From contig CM082589.2 in the NCBI GenBank assembly GCA_040954595.2, positions 7,068,001 through 7,132,000 on the forward strand: a DNA stretch of 64,000 nt. Reading direction: 5' to 3'. Shown piece after piece: positions 25,501 through 36,721 of the stretch (within the stretch, counting starts at the first letter, position 1; the number at the start of each line of letters is the position of its first letter). Made by a program: the position numbers and the translations under genes. The notes under the pieces were generated by a model, which saw only the letters and a program-made list of their open reading frames with translations, was not told the DNA's origin and did not search any database. This stretch comes from Balanoglossus misakiensis. Taxonomy: Eukaryota; Hemichordata.

Positions 25501-28500
25501 ATGGCTGCGTCCACGTCCATGTTCGACTTCGGCCTTACAAGACAGAAGTTGATAGTGAGTAACCCTCCTTACGCCAAACTAGTTGTTAATTTTAATGATT
25601 TAGAAACCACACTTTCTTGGCCAAGCAAATTCCGACATTTTCTGTTTTTATTCAGGACAAACTAGACCGAGTGGTGTCGAGATTGGCCCAACGCTCATGT
25701 GCACCGAGTCAGTCACTACGAGCGTGCATAGGAACGTATGGCTGTGGTCTAACGTAAATTTAAGACTACTCGGTCCATTGTCGCCTGTAGACAGGGCTTA
25801 GCCGCCGTGTCGCTATGCGCGGTAGCTGGAGCCGCGAGGTTAGCTGCAGTTCATTAGCTCGAGGTTTTGCCTTGGTAGTATGTGCAAGGCAAAACCTCGA
25901 GCTATTGATCGGCAGTACCGCGATGTTCGTGGTTTTGCCTGATATTGGGTGTGGACGGTACCCCCCCCCCCCCCCCCCCGAGATACGGTATAGGCCATCT
26001 CTGCATAACACCCTGACAGAACTTTAAAACACATATAGTCCAGTATTGTCACCTGCTTTACATTACAACATTTCTTGAGAATTAAACTGTTTTACTTTTC
26101 TGTTACAGCAATCAATCAATGAAGCATTGGATTGTGACTCATTCAGTCCAATAGAAACATGTTTCAACGATTTGAATGGCAGGCAAGTAGTTTTGGAAAA
26201 TATCTGGGGAAATATTATAACACATTAAATCACATCTTGGTCATCCCAGCAAATAACATTACTTGAAAAAAAAAAACAGTTAGAAAACAGTAGTCTTGTT
26301 CACATATCATCCAGTAGAGCATTGTAATGTTACAACACACCTTTGCATCAATCATACATGTACATTGACCCAGAGACCAATTTGTGAAAATTTTAAAACT
26401 AAATCTGATCTTTCTGTGTGTGGACAGTGATGGCGAGAAGAAGACTACATGTGATCAGTCTTTCAGAGATGTCATCAGAGATCTTGTCGTAAGTGAAGTC
26501 ATGATTCACCTCTCAATGGATTGCTAAAATGTGTGCATTGTACAACTTCAGGAATTTTGATGTTGTAGGAATGTTGGCCGGTCAACAATTCTTAAAATAA
26601 AGGGACAAAGTCTCTCTCTCGCTGCCCTTTTACCGTTAATTATGTTTGATACAAGACACCGTTTATGTTATTTTACATGTAGATGTATAGTGAATAACGT
26701 TCGACCACACACAACTTACTGTACATCCCGTTTGTAGGATATGAGAGTAGAAATCTTGCCAAAATGAATAAATGGTAGAGACCGATTATTCATTTTGGCG
26801 AGTTGATTCACTATATTATCCACATGTACATTAACATCAACGATGTCTTGTATCAAACATAATTAAAGGGACAAAGCCTCTCTTTCGCCCTTTTTCCATT
26901 AATCATGATTGATACAAGACACCACTTATGTCATTCTACATGTGGATATATGGTGAATGAATGTTCGACCACATACAACTTCAATCCCACTTGTAGACAT
27001 CAGAGTGAAAAAAATGCAAAACATGAATAATCAGTGTTTACCATTTATTCATTTTGGCGACATTTTTACTGCAAACGGGATGGAAGTTGTGTGTGGTTGA
27101 ACGTTCATTCACTACATATTCACATGTACATTAAAGTAAACGTTGTCTTGTATCAAGCATAATTAATGGTAAAAGGGCAGCGAGAGAGACTTTGTCCCTT
27201 TAATGGAAAACGGGGAAGAAGAGAGAGACTTTGTCCCTTTAATCTGTTCTCAGCTACAGTCACAAGGTCCGGATGCCTACATCAAGGCCGTGGAGCTGGC
27301 CATTGAAGCCGCCCACAAAGGAATATGCACTGCCTCGACCGCTTTTGTGCTGCTGACAGACATCTCTGAAGTTGTCACGCTGGATTTCTGTGAAGATATC
27401 TTCAAGTTTGTCGAAGACAAGGTCTCAGTGTGGACACTGGTAAGAAGATGGTTTCCTTTACTTTGAAACCTTTTCCCAATGTATGTAGCAGTAACAGGAG
27501 AATGGATGTGGTATAACAACTTTTCACCTTTGCTTCTTTTCCGATTATTTCACAGCCGACATTCTACAATGCAGGGAAGAATTACTTGCTTAGGATGTGT
27601 AATGGTGAGTAGAGTACCCTAACCCATGGTCACAGTGTACGTCATACATACTATAAAACACTTTATTTTCGCGAGCAATTAATTTTCGCCAAATACGCGA
27701 GAGCCAAAATAGCGTGAAAATAAAAAGTCGTGTAAATTGTTTTTGAAGATAACGTTGCAGTGAATGAAATAAGAGAACGCGAAAATTAATACTCGCGAAA
27801 CAGTGGCCTTTCTCGATATCGCGAAAAATTTAACTCGCGAAAATAAAGTGTTTTACAGTACATACATACTTGTAAACCCTTGTACCACACTGTTTGGTAC
27901 CACCCCATTGTTTACAATGGTACGGTTGTGTCTATTTACAGAAAACGGGGATGAAAGGGTATCAGACTCGTGCTGTTTGTTTACCTCTTTGTAGTTTTGT
28001 ACACGTTTTCTCTACAATCGTTTCTCTTTTTCAGATCTTCTCCGGCGGTTATCGCAGCCCCAGAGAACGGTGTTCTGTGGTCGCATCCAGCTCTTCCTGG
28101 CCAGGTTGTTTCCTCTCAATGAAAAGTCCGGCCTCAATTTGATGAGTCAGTTCAACCTGGAAAATGTGACGGTCTACAACACGAAGGATGTGGACGGCCT
28201 ACTGAAGGTACTGTTTGGGGGCAGAACTACCATAAAACACTTCATTTTCGCGAGCAATAAATTTTCGCGAAAGACGCGAGAGCCAAAATAGCGAGAAAAT
28301 AAAAAGTCGCATAATTTTTTTTGAAGATAACGATGCAGTGAATGAAATAAGAGAATGGCAAAATTAATACTCGCGATACAGTGGCCTCTCTCGATATCGC
28401 GTAAATTTCAAATCGCGAAAATAAAGTGTTTTACAGTATTGCATCATTGCTACTGTTTACAGTTGAATTCTATTCCAGACTTAAAGTCATTTTGAATAAG

Positions 28501-31500
28501 AAACTGCAGTTTATACACAAAACAAAAATACCGTACTGAAAAAAAATAGCCGATCGATACAGCTAATGGTGTTATCTGCTCATTGAATCGACAGCATGAG
28601 GAAAAAGATGACAGCATGGAGTTCGAAGAAGGCGAAATGGGCGAATCTATGGGTGGGACTCCCATCGATTACAACTTGTACAGAAAATTCTGGTCCCTTC
28701 AAGACTATTTCAGGTATCCTGTGCAGTGCTACAACAAAGAACACTGGAAGAAGTTTTCACAGGTATGTCAAAGATTTCAGTAATCATGTTTGTCTTTCAT
28801 TGGACTTCTTAGGACATTTATATGATACTGTACAGCCCTTACAAAACATTCTATGGATACCTATAAAATTTCTATAGACATCCGTAGAATTCTTACAAAA
28901 CTTTCTATGGATATCTATAGAAATTCTATAGACATCCATAGAATTCTTTAGCCTATACATTTCTATCTAAGTTTATAGAATTTCTGTGCACATCTGTAAA
29001 CTCTTTCTATTATCCACCCAATTTTTATTAAATAGTATAGATTTCTATAGAAAATCTACAGAATGCGCTATAATTCTATATGAAAAATTGTATGCAGAAA
29101 TTAGATGTTACAGTTGTCCTGATGTCAAAGCTTTTTTTTCCCACTATCATGTTTTGTAGAATTCGGATGAAGTGTTGGGTGCATTCAGCAGTCTCAAGTT
29201 GGATGATGTCAGTGCGAGCAAGAGAAAATTAGAACAAATCAAGAAAGGACAACACACATATTTTGCCAAGTATCTGACCAGTGAGAAGGTTAGTTAAACA
29301 TTCTTTTCTGTATTTGTTTGTTCAGCGGTTCAACCTTACGATAGAAAACAATGGGTTTGGACTGATTGAACCAGGGTGGGTATGGAGTTAAACCCCGGTG
29401 CGGAAAGGCCAGGGGTTCGGATTAACGTGTGTTTGTATAGTTGTTTATTTGGGAGTGGTCATCGTGCATAATGACTGTGTAATTGATCTCATGTACATAG
29501 AAAATAATTGAACACTTTACACTTCCACGCGATTGACAGCTGTTTGAAAGGCGTGGTTATTGCTTCCCAGGGACGCTTCTGAAAAGCACTGAAACCAGAT
29601 TTCTCCCAAAATCATCGTTGTTTCATAAGCTTGTGTACTTTTTCGTCGATAACTTTATGTTGTGTGTGTTTATAAAGCCAACTACTGTCGTTGTGTGGTG
29701 TAATTCTTTATGCTTGGACCTGTTTGGGCCGATTTTCATAGAGCCAAGATCGTTGGTGTTGTCTGTTGTCAGTCAAACGGCATTAAGATTCGCCACTGAT
29801 TTGGGGGGTCATTTATACCCCGCACCGGGGTTTAACACACAGCGCTCACAAATTTCTCTTCTCAGCTGTTTGACCTTCAGCTGAGTGACAGCAATTTCAG
29901 AAGATACGTCTTGGTGCAGTTTCTTATTCTGTTCCAGTATCTCAATGCCACGGTCAAGTTCAAAGGGTAAGTCCATACGTATGTGCTACAAAACAGATGA
30001 AAAGACATTGATTCAATTATCCAAGAGCATAAATAATGTGATTGTACAAAAAGGAATTTCTAGGCTTATGATACACAAGAATTATGTAGGGGGGTTGTTA
30101 TATTGAACCCATATTCAAAGTCTGATCACTGGGGTTGTTTGAAATGCAATTTGCTATGCAGAGCACAGTATTCAGACTGTTCGCAGTTATAGTGATGAAT
30201 ATCAAGTGGGTCAGTCCAACCACAGTCCATCTGTGGAATTTGCACTGGGTGCTTGTAGATAATGTACACAGTATATGAATTCTGGTTTTGGACAAGCTTA
30301 CTTATATTGTCTTATATTTTTTTCACAGTGCGGCACAAGTACTGACAGACGAGCAAGCTCTTTGGATCAAAGACACCTCGGAAAAGGTCTACCAGTTGAT
30401 GAAGGAGACACCTCCCCATGGTGCAGAATTCGCCAAGAGTATCGAGGTCAGTAAATTCTGTAAAACACTTTATTTTTCGGGAGCAATAAATTTTCTCGAA
30501 ATACGCGAGAGCCAAAATATGGTTGAAAATAAAAAATCGCGTAATTTTTTTTGAAGATAACGATGCAGTGAATGAAATAAGAGAACGCGAAAATTAATAC
30601 ACGCGAAACAGTGGCCCCTCTCGATATCGCGAAAATTTCAACTCGCGAAAATAAAGCGTTTTACAGTATACACTGTGTACAAATTAGGGTGGGGGGTGAG
30701 GGGGTGGGAGGGAGGCGTGAAGAAAGGACTGAAATTTCTGGTAATATTACTAACTGGAGAAGCTGGTTTGATAATAATTTCAGCACATAGTTGCTTGGTT
30801 GACATGACTGGTATTGGCCCAGTTGTACATGTACATTGAATAATGTCATTTTCGAAGTTTCATACTCGCTGCCATACATACTACCTCTGGAGAATATGTC
30901 TTATGGTCTGAAATGAACAGATCAGCCATTTGAAGTCTTGAGTTTTGTTTTTCCAACACAGCACATGCTGAGCAGGGAAGAGAACTGGAATTCCTGGAAA
31001 AACGATGGCTGTCCAGAGTTCATCCGGGAAAAGTAAGACAATCAATTTCATAGAAATTTACATTTTTTTCAAATTCTAATTTCAACAACATGGACAGTAT
31101 TACCACAAATTATATTTTGTTGCAATTTTTTTTTGGCAAAGCATACCATACAGGAAGACTTAATTTTGTTTCCCTTTTTTTTTTCAGGCAAGCAGATTCT
31201 ACAGGAACTCTTCAGAAGAAACCAAGGTTGGTTTTTCACATTGAATCGTCTTCAGAAGATACAGGAATTTTCCCCCTGCAATAAATTTTTAAATAAATTA
31301 CCTTTTTCGCCATTTTCCTTTCAGAACCAGGAAGCGAAGCATCGGTGAAGACATGAAATCTGCCGGACCGAATAAAAAGATTGATCTGGGAAGTCCGGAA
31401 TTGACCAGGCTCTGGAATATCAACCCGGACAATTTTGCTGCTTGTCAAGAGGAAAAGAGGTAGGTGTCTTGCATTCCTTTGTTTCTCAGGGTTGCTCTTC

Positions 31501-34386
31501 CCTGAATTCAGTTTCCATATACAGTAAAACTCCAATTATCCGAACTCCAATTATCCGAACTGTTTGGTTATCCGAACTGCTGTCATGTCCCCCAAACGGT
31601 TCTATTGTATAGGATCGTTATCCGAATAACTGAACTGTCTGCATATCCGAACAAAATCAATGTCCCCCTGTCAGTTCGGATAATCGAATTTTACTGTAGT
31701 CCGTTTCATAGCCTTTTCTGAATAGACAGTTCCTGGAATCATTCCAAGAAACCAGTCTCTGCGTAGTGATTCCACAGCCCGTTTTTTGGATACATGTATG
31801 TGTGGCTTATGTTTCCAGGCAATTTCTGCCGTCACTGGAAAATTTCTTCGAAGAAGCCATCGAGCAATCCGACCCAGATGCCATGATTGAAGACGAGTAC
31901 AAGTGAGTTAAAATCTTCTCTGTCAATCCATTGATTTTTACCCTGCCGTTGCCGAACTTTGGTTCAATCCCATTGTTTCTGATCACTATCTTCCTTCTAT
32001 TAGTATTGAATGACACCGCACTTCACTTAACCTCAGATAATTTCTCCAATACACCCTTTTCATAAGTCTACCGCCCTCACACAACCATCATGAATTTGAA
32101 CTCAAAGCGAGGCCAATGGGGAAATCCCCCTTGATGTGATTGGTCAACTTGAGTTCAACTTCATGATGGCTGCAAGAGGGCGCTAGACTTATGAAAAGGA
32201 TGTATTGCAATTCAAATGGTTTGCACACATGTACATTTATCTCTCTCCTTCCAGACTTGTCAACAACAGTAACTATGCGTGGAGGGCGCTGCGTCTGATG
32301 GCCAGGAAGAGCCCACACTTCTTTCAACCCAGCAACCAGCCCTGCAAAACCATTCCCATATACCTAGAGAACATGATTACCAAACTAGCCAAAGAAAAAC
32401 CGGTGAGTCTTACGACGGCAGAATTTGTGTTAAAGGCACGTAAGCTGCAACTGGATAAAACATTAAAGTTTTAAATAATCTCATATATGCTTTTAATTAT
32501 GTCTATTAAATGCTATTTCATGATAATATATCAAGCTCAACACTTATTTATGACAAAATGGCCAAAAATTAAAGAAAAACGAAAATTCCTGCAATTTTAA
32601 AAAAGTGCAATATTGCAATGAAAAATGAAAATCTGATGTCTCAGTGGTGTACATTTACTTCCATGAGCTCAAGTGGATGAGATCATGTTTTGTTTATGAA
32701 GTTTCACAACCGGAAATGCAACATTTTCATTGTTTCTTGCATTTTCCCACGGTGGCGGCCATAATCGCTTGCGGCAAAGGTTTATTATTTATCTGGTTAA
32801 AACTTGCATATGCACTCATATTTAGGGTTTATAATGCTTGTGTATTGTTGACTACCTTCATCTGCATGGACTAATGGTAGTGCAGTGTGAAACAAAAATT
32901 ATGAAAATTATCCCAAAAGTTACAGCTTACGTGCCTTTAACATATTGAGAGAATTTAAATGTCGCATTTCTCATCCAGACTATCGATGCTATACAAAATT
33001 TCAACAGGAACCGTTGCCATGAACAATCTTCAGCATCTCCAACCCCCGCTAAGACTCACTAGACACATGCATATAGTAAAAGTTATAAAATTCCCAAATT
33101 CAAAACAGACTACAGAAAATATTCCTTCTTTCCAAGAACAATCAAAGACTGGAATAGTATACCACCAGACATCATATCTGCAGGGTCATATGAATCCTTC
33201 AAATCTTCTTTGGCACTGCACTTCACCAAACCAGAAAACTGACATTTTTGAAGCCTTCAATATGTTGAAGTTGGCCAGTAAGGTGGATTGATAGATCTTT
33301 TATATTTCACATTTTTTCTCTCTCGCAGTCACAACAAGCTCCAACGGAAGAAATCAAAACACAGGATGAGAATGAAGAAAACGACGAGTTTTTGAAAAAC
33401 ACAGAAGATAGTCAAAGTAAGTGACCCTTTGACCTTTGTTCCCTGACCCCCCCTAGACTCGGTTACCCAGACTCTCTTCTCTAACTCTCGTCTTCGGAGG
33501 GCGCTGTGCGAGAAAGAGAGTCTGGAATCACTGCAGGTTAAATTTTCCGCGCCGGAAGTGTCTTGGATGACCCTGGATCCAATAACAACACGATTCATTC
33601 CTCCATTCCCTGGGATTTGTTATTGTATCCAGGGTGCACCGCTCGATTAGTAAAAGACGCTTCCGGCGCGGAAAATTTAACCTGCAGTGATCCCAGACTA
33701 AGAGAAGAGAGTAAGAGAAGAGAGACTATGACCCCATGACCTATGACACCTTGAAAGGTATACAGTCACCTATGCAAATTTAGCTACAGTTACCATGGTA
33801 AATTGAGATCTAACCAATCACAGATTTTCAGTGGGTTGCACGCGTGAAAAAAAAAAAGCGCCACCATACTTTCTTCAGAACTCAACATGTACGCCATTTC
33901 AGCCATATTTGGAGGTGACTATGCAAATTTAGCTACAGTTACCATGGTAAATTGAGATCTAACCAATCACAGATTTTCAGTGGGTTGCACGCGTGAAAAA
34001 AAAAAGCGCCACCATACGTTCTTCAGAACTCAACATATACGCCATTTCAGCCATATTTGGAGGTGACCGTATGTTTTTATTTTGTTTCCCCAGCTCCAGA
34101 TCAGGCAAGCATCGTGACGTTGGACCAGCTGGAAGCCGTGGCCAACAAGCTGGGCGACAACTGGAAGACGCTGGCCACCGAGCTGAACCTGACCAACGAG
34201 GAAATCACAACGCTGCAGACGGACAACCCGGAAGTCAAGGAGCAGGCCAAACAGATGCTGCTCAGCTGGCAAACCAAGGAAGGCAGCTGCGCGGTCAAAG
34301 ACGTTCTCGTCAACGCGCTTCAAGAAAGTGGACTTACAGACATTGTTGAATCGGTGTTCACTGAGACGGAACCTGAAGAAACCTGA
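25501..34386 (+). CDS. THOC1: THO complex subunit 1 (THOC1/HPR1)
   Basis: Seventeen exons: 25501-25554, 26109-26182, 26428-26488, 27254-27439, 27556-27604, 28035-28207, 28595-28762, 29160-29288, 29866-29966, 30329-30446, 30962-31032, 31188-31226, 31325-31459, 31819-31902, 32255-32402, 33329-33416, 34094-34386. Phases agree throughout and give 656 residues (human 657). Recognisable stretches are GICTASTAFVLLTDI, AGKNYLLRMCNDLLRRL, FCGRIQLFLARLFPL, LYRKFWSLQDYF, LTDEQALWIKDT, NLFFEEAIEQ-like FFEEAIEQSDPDAM, WRALRLMARKSPHFFQPSNQ and a C-terminal death domain (LDQLEAVANKLGDNWKTLA to the end). THO is the nuclear core of TREX, coupling transcription to mRNA export and preventing R-loops. Intron 2 uses a GC donor (AG|GCAAGT at 26183). 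Introns carry several MITEs and a LINE scrap. Possible poly(A) signal at 34974-34979. Confidence 0.96.
25855..25904. repeat. Near-perfect hairpin (TAGCTCGAGGTTTTGCC)
   Basis: Inverted arms of about 18 bp around a short loop, in THOC1 intron 1. It is followed by a poly-C run at about 25961-25979. Confidence 0.8.
26598..27243. mobile_element. Nested/tandem MITEs with AAAGGGACAAAGTCTCTCTC termini
   Basis: Fills most of THOC1 intron 3. Terminal words 'aaagggacaaagtctctctc' and the complement occur about four times, bounding palindromic bodies with 'cttgtatcaaacataatta' arms and a central 'gaataatc...ttcattttggcga' region. It looks like two copies, the first truncated by or fused to the second. 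Another full copy is at 58042-58395 and a half copy at about 44976-45081. Confidence 0.8.
27649..27860. mobile_element. MITE (CTGTAAAACACTTTATTTTCGCGAG), copy 1
   Basis: About 210 bp with ~26-bp terminal inverted repeats, in THOC1 intron 5. Body words 'gcgagagccaaaata' and 'gcagtgaatgaaataagagaa' are shared with copies at 28228-28438, 30457-30668 and 60743-60953. The clearest copy is flanked by TA, suggesting a Tc1/mariner-like source. Confidence 0.85.
28228..28438. mobile_element. MITE (CTGTAAAACACTTTATTTTCGCGAG), copy 2
   Basis: Same family as 27649-27860, same orientation, located in THOC1 intron 6, 20 bp after the donor site. Left terminus is slightly altered ('taccataaaacac'). Confidence 0.85.
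28845..29075. repeat. AT-rich degenerate 'tctatggatatctatagaaatt' tandem-like tract
   Basis: In THOC1 intron 7. Repeating words 'ctatagacatcc', 'atagaattct' and 'tctatagaaa' recur about every 20-40 bp with many changes. It reads as an old, decayed simple or tandem repeat. Confidence 0.5.
29388..29835. mobile_element. ~450-bp MITE with TTAAACCCCGGTGC termini, copy 1
   Basis: Begins 'ttaaaccccggtgcgg' and ends 'cgcaccggggtttaa' in THOC1 intron 8. A highly similar copy lies at 43648-44104 in a TRPC intron, in the same orientation; an 88-residue shadow ORF inside both copies is not evidently a gene. TTA/TTAA at both ends would fit a piggyBac-like source, but a duplicated target is not provable here. 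Confidence 0.8.
30457..30668. mobile_element. MITE (CTGTAAAACACTTTATTTTCGCGAG), copy 3
   Basis: Third THOC1-intron copy of this family, starting 11 bp after the exon 10 donor; the body is nearly full length. Confidence 0.85.
31521..31699. mobile_element. pogo/Tigger-like MITE with CAGTAAAACTCC termini
   Basis: Left end TACAGTAAAACTCCAATTATC and right end 'ggataatcgaattttactgta', with TA on both sides and repeated 'ttatccgaac' internally, in THOC1 intron 13. This terminus and TA target are typical of pogo/Tigger-derived MITEs. Confidence 0.7.
32058..32203. repeat. Imperfect hairpin (CTTTTCATAAGTCTA ... TAGACTTATGAAAAG)
   Basis: Inverted arms include 'ccttttcataagtcta', 'gccctc' and 'catcatgaa(t)ttgaactcaa', immediately upstream of THOC1 exon 15. 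Confidence 0.75.
32950..33240 (+). mobile_element. Non-LTR retrotransposon (LINE) reverse-transcriptase C-terminal remnant
   Basis: In THOC1 intron 15. Frame 33111-33242 reads YRKYSFFPRTIKDWN then SIPPDIISAGSYESFKSSL. This is the conserved tail after the reverse-transcriptase domain of CR1/L2/Jockey-type LINEs ('F-F-P-R-T-I-x-D-W-N-x-L-P'). Just upstream, another frame reads SRLSMLYKI, also typical, so at least one frameshift separates them. Heavily truncated and dead. Confidence 0.7.
33462..33725. repeat. Large hairpin with TCACTGCAGGTTAAATTTTCC arms
   Basis: Arms 'agtctggaatcactgcagg ttaaattttccgcgccggaag' at about 33519 are complementary to the stretch ending about 33698, with outer 'gagaagagag' arms. 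In THOC1 intron 16. Confidence 0.8.
33770..34067 (+). repeat. 149-bp tandem duplication, two units
   Basis: Units 33770-33918 and 33919-34067 are almost identical ('ctatgcaaatttagctacag' to 'catatttggaggtga'), ending 26 bp before the last THOC1 exon. Each contains an ATGCAAAT octamer. Related single sequence near 23565-23605. Confidence 0.9.
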
Positions 34387-36721
34387 TTGTTACTTTTTAA
34401 CGAGTTCGAGTGAAACTGTCCTTTATTTCTTGTATGGCTCGATCTGTATGTCTGTTTCCATAGTTAGAACACATTGCGTACAATGCTCTGGTATGTTTGG
34501 CTCATAACAGTGGATTGAATGGTCAATGCTGTCCCCAGCTGTTGTTTGTTATGAAAAAGAATTTTTACAACTAAATTCCACTGGATGAAATGTCCACGTT
34601 ACAGCTCTCTGTACTGCCAGCAAGGTGAAGACAAGGTCAACAGATAATCTGGAAGTCTATAATAGAATTTAACACTCTTGAAAACGCTGGTTGATAAGAC
34701 TTAGGGAAAATTCAGGAATTTAGAGCATGTGAAAAAACAATAGTATCGGTCCATTCTCTTCAGTAGATATTACTATTATCATCATTTGGATGGACAGACA
34801 GACAACACTTAGCCAAGTTCAAGAGTGCATTTGCAGGTTGCAATTTATTTTTACATCAAAATTTCATTGAACAAGAAGCTGACGTTTCAAGTGTATATTT
34901 TGTCGTAATTACACAATAGAACACCAAAGTGGGTTTTGCGTTACTTCACTACATGACAGCAGTCTGAATACAAAATAAAAGTACTACCAAAAAATACCCC
35001 CATTAAACCCCTGGGCTGAGTTTGAACTTTGGTCGTTGGTGGCGCTAGGCTGGCCAAGCCGAGTTTGAATTGTGGCCGTTGGTGGCGCTGCTACACCCTG
35101 GCCCGTGGGTAAAGATACAAGAATGCTGCGATGAGCCAAGTTGTGTTGTAACACACCATGCAGCGAACCCTCGATCGTGATTCGTCAATACGCCGTCACG
35201 TGACCTTTGTCATTTCGAATTATAACACACCATGCAGCGAACCCTCGATCGTGATTCGTCAATACGACGTCGCGTGACCTTAGTCATTTCGAACTGATGC
35301 CCCGGTTTGGTGTGTTATAAAACACATGATGACTGACATATTCAGGCAACAGTGTATTTTTAATGACCTTGGGACTGCCAGTCACACCAAAACAGTCTGT
35401 TTTCCCTCGGGCTATGCCCTCGGGAAAAAAAGACTGTTTTAGTTGTGACTAGCAGCACCCTCGGTCATCAAAATACACTGTTGCCCTCATTGTCAGTCAT
35501 CATGTGTATACTGTTCCCTAGGGCATAATTTCGATCAGTTTCTGCCTGGTACTGTTGCCCTGTCTTGATATAATTCCGTGTTTGGTGTGTTACAAAACAC
35601 ATGATGACTGACAATGAGGGCAACAGTGTATTTTATGACCTCGGGACTGCCAGTCACACCAAAACAGTCTGTTTTCCCTCGGGCTATGCCCTCGGGAAAA
35701 CAAGACTGTTTTAGTTGTGACTAGCAGTGCCCTCGGTCATCAAAATACACTGTTGCCCTCATTGTCAGTCATCATGTGTATACTGTTCCCTAGGGCATAA
35801 TTTCGATCAGTTTCTGCCTGGTACTGTTGCCCTGTCTTGATATAATTCCGTGTTTGGTGTGTTACAAAACACATGATGACTGACAATGAGGGCAACAGTG
35901 TATTTTATGACCTCGGGACTGCCAGTCACACCAAAACAGTCTGTTTTCCCTCGGGCTATGCCCTCGGGAAAACAAGACTGTTTTAGTTGTGACTAGCAGT
36001 GCCCTCGGTCATCAAAATACACTGTTGCCCTCATTGTCAGTCATCATGTGTTTACTGCACCCTATCATAGGGGAGAACCCTTTTTTCGGGGGTGGGGGGG
36101 GGGGTTGACAGAAAGAGCGATCTTCAATACAATATGAACTGAGGATTGAAAACACTTTTTTTCATCTGATGAAGGAGACTCAATGTATTCAAAAGCACAT
36201 GCGTCAGTACCAATTACCGGTAGATGATCTTGTCAAACCCTACTTCGCGTAAATTACACAATAGAATACAAGAGAAAAAAAACTAAGCTATTGGTTTTAT
36301 AGGTCTTGCATTAAAATACTTGAAATTTCACAAGTCTAAAACTGAATAGTCGTCAGCGCTCAAACAATCTTCATTGGTAAAGTGGATGACCTAATCTATC
36401 CTATGCTAGAGGTTCTGAATAGATGTCATATGATCTTGCAAATGTCAGACTAATTTTGGCTATGTTCATAATCATAAGATGAAAGTGAGTACGCACTTTC
36501 ATAGTACAACATTCGTTTGTATTCCAACTGCAGGCAATGTCCAATAAACTTTCGCAGCCTACTAGATGCAGACCCTGCGACATGTTGAAAGAGTTTCTGG
36601 AAATATAAAGTCTATCTGCAGACTTAACAATTCTCTCATGTTGATGTCTCCTTACACCACAAATCTTCTCCTGGCTTAGTCAGTCCTGATCTCATGGTTT
36701 ATGTAATGGCATCCACAGTTT
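34387..36721. other. Intergenic between THOC1 and TRIM-NHL genes
   Basis: Holds the THOC1 3' UTR (AATAAA at 34974-34979), a 71-bp direct duplication (about 35151-35221 and 35222-35292, 'cgatcgtgattcgtcaata'), the palindrome array annotated separately, a G-run at about 36092-36104, and non-coding AT-rich DNA up to the TRIM stop codon. Confidence 0.55.
35311..36060. repeat. Three-unit tandem array of ~272-bp palindromic repeats
   Basis: Units begin at 35311, 35586 and 35858 ('tgtgtta(t/c)aaaacacatgatg'). Each unit holds a ~200-bp inverted repeat: arms 'catgatgactgacaatgagg' and the complement, then 'cagtcacaccaaaacagtct' and partner, around a 'ccctcgggctatgccctcggg' core. About 80 bp of spacer ('ttccctagggcataatttcg') separates units; the third ends without spacer. 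No ORF. Confidence 0.9.

Noticed and set aside
29618-29884. 88-codon ORF repeated at 43886-44068
   Set aside because: It lies inside the duplicated 450-bp MITE, is not conserved in length between copies, and has no domain.
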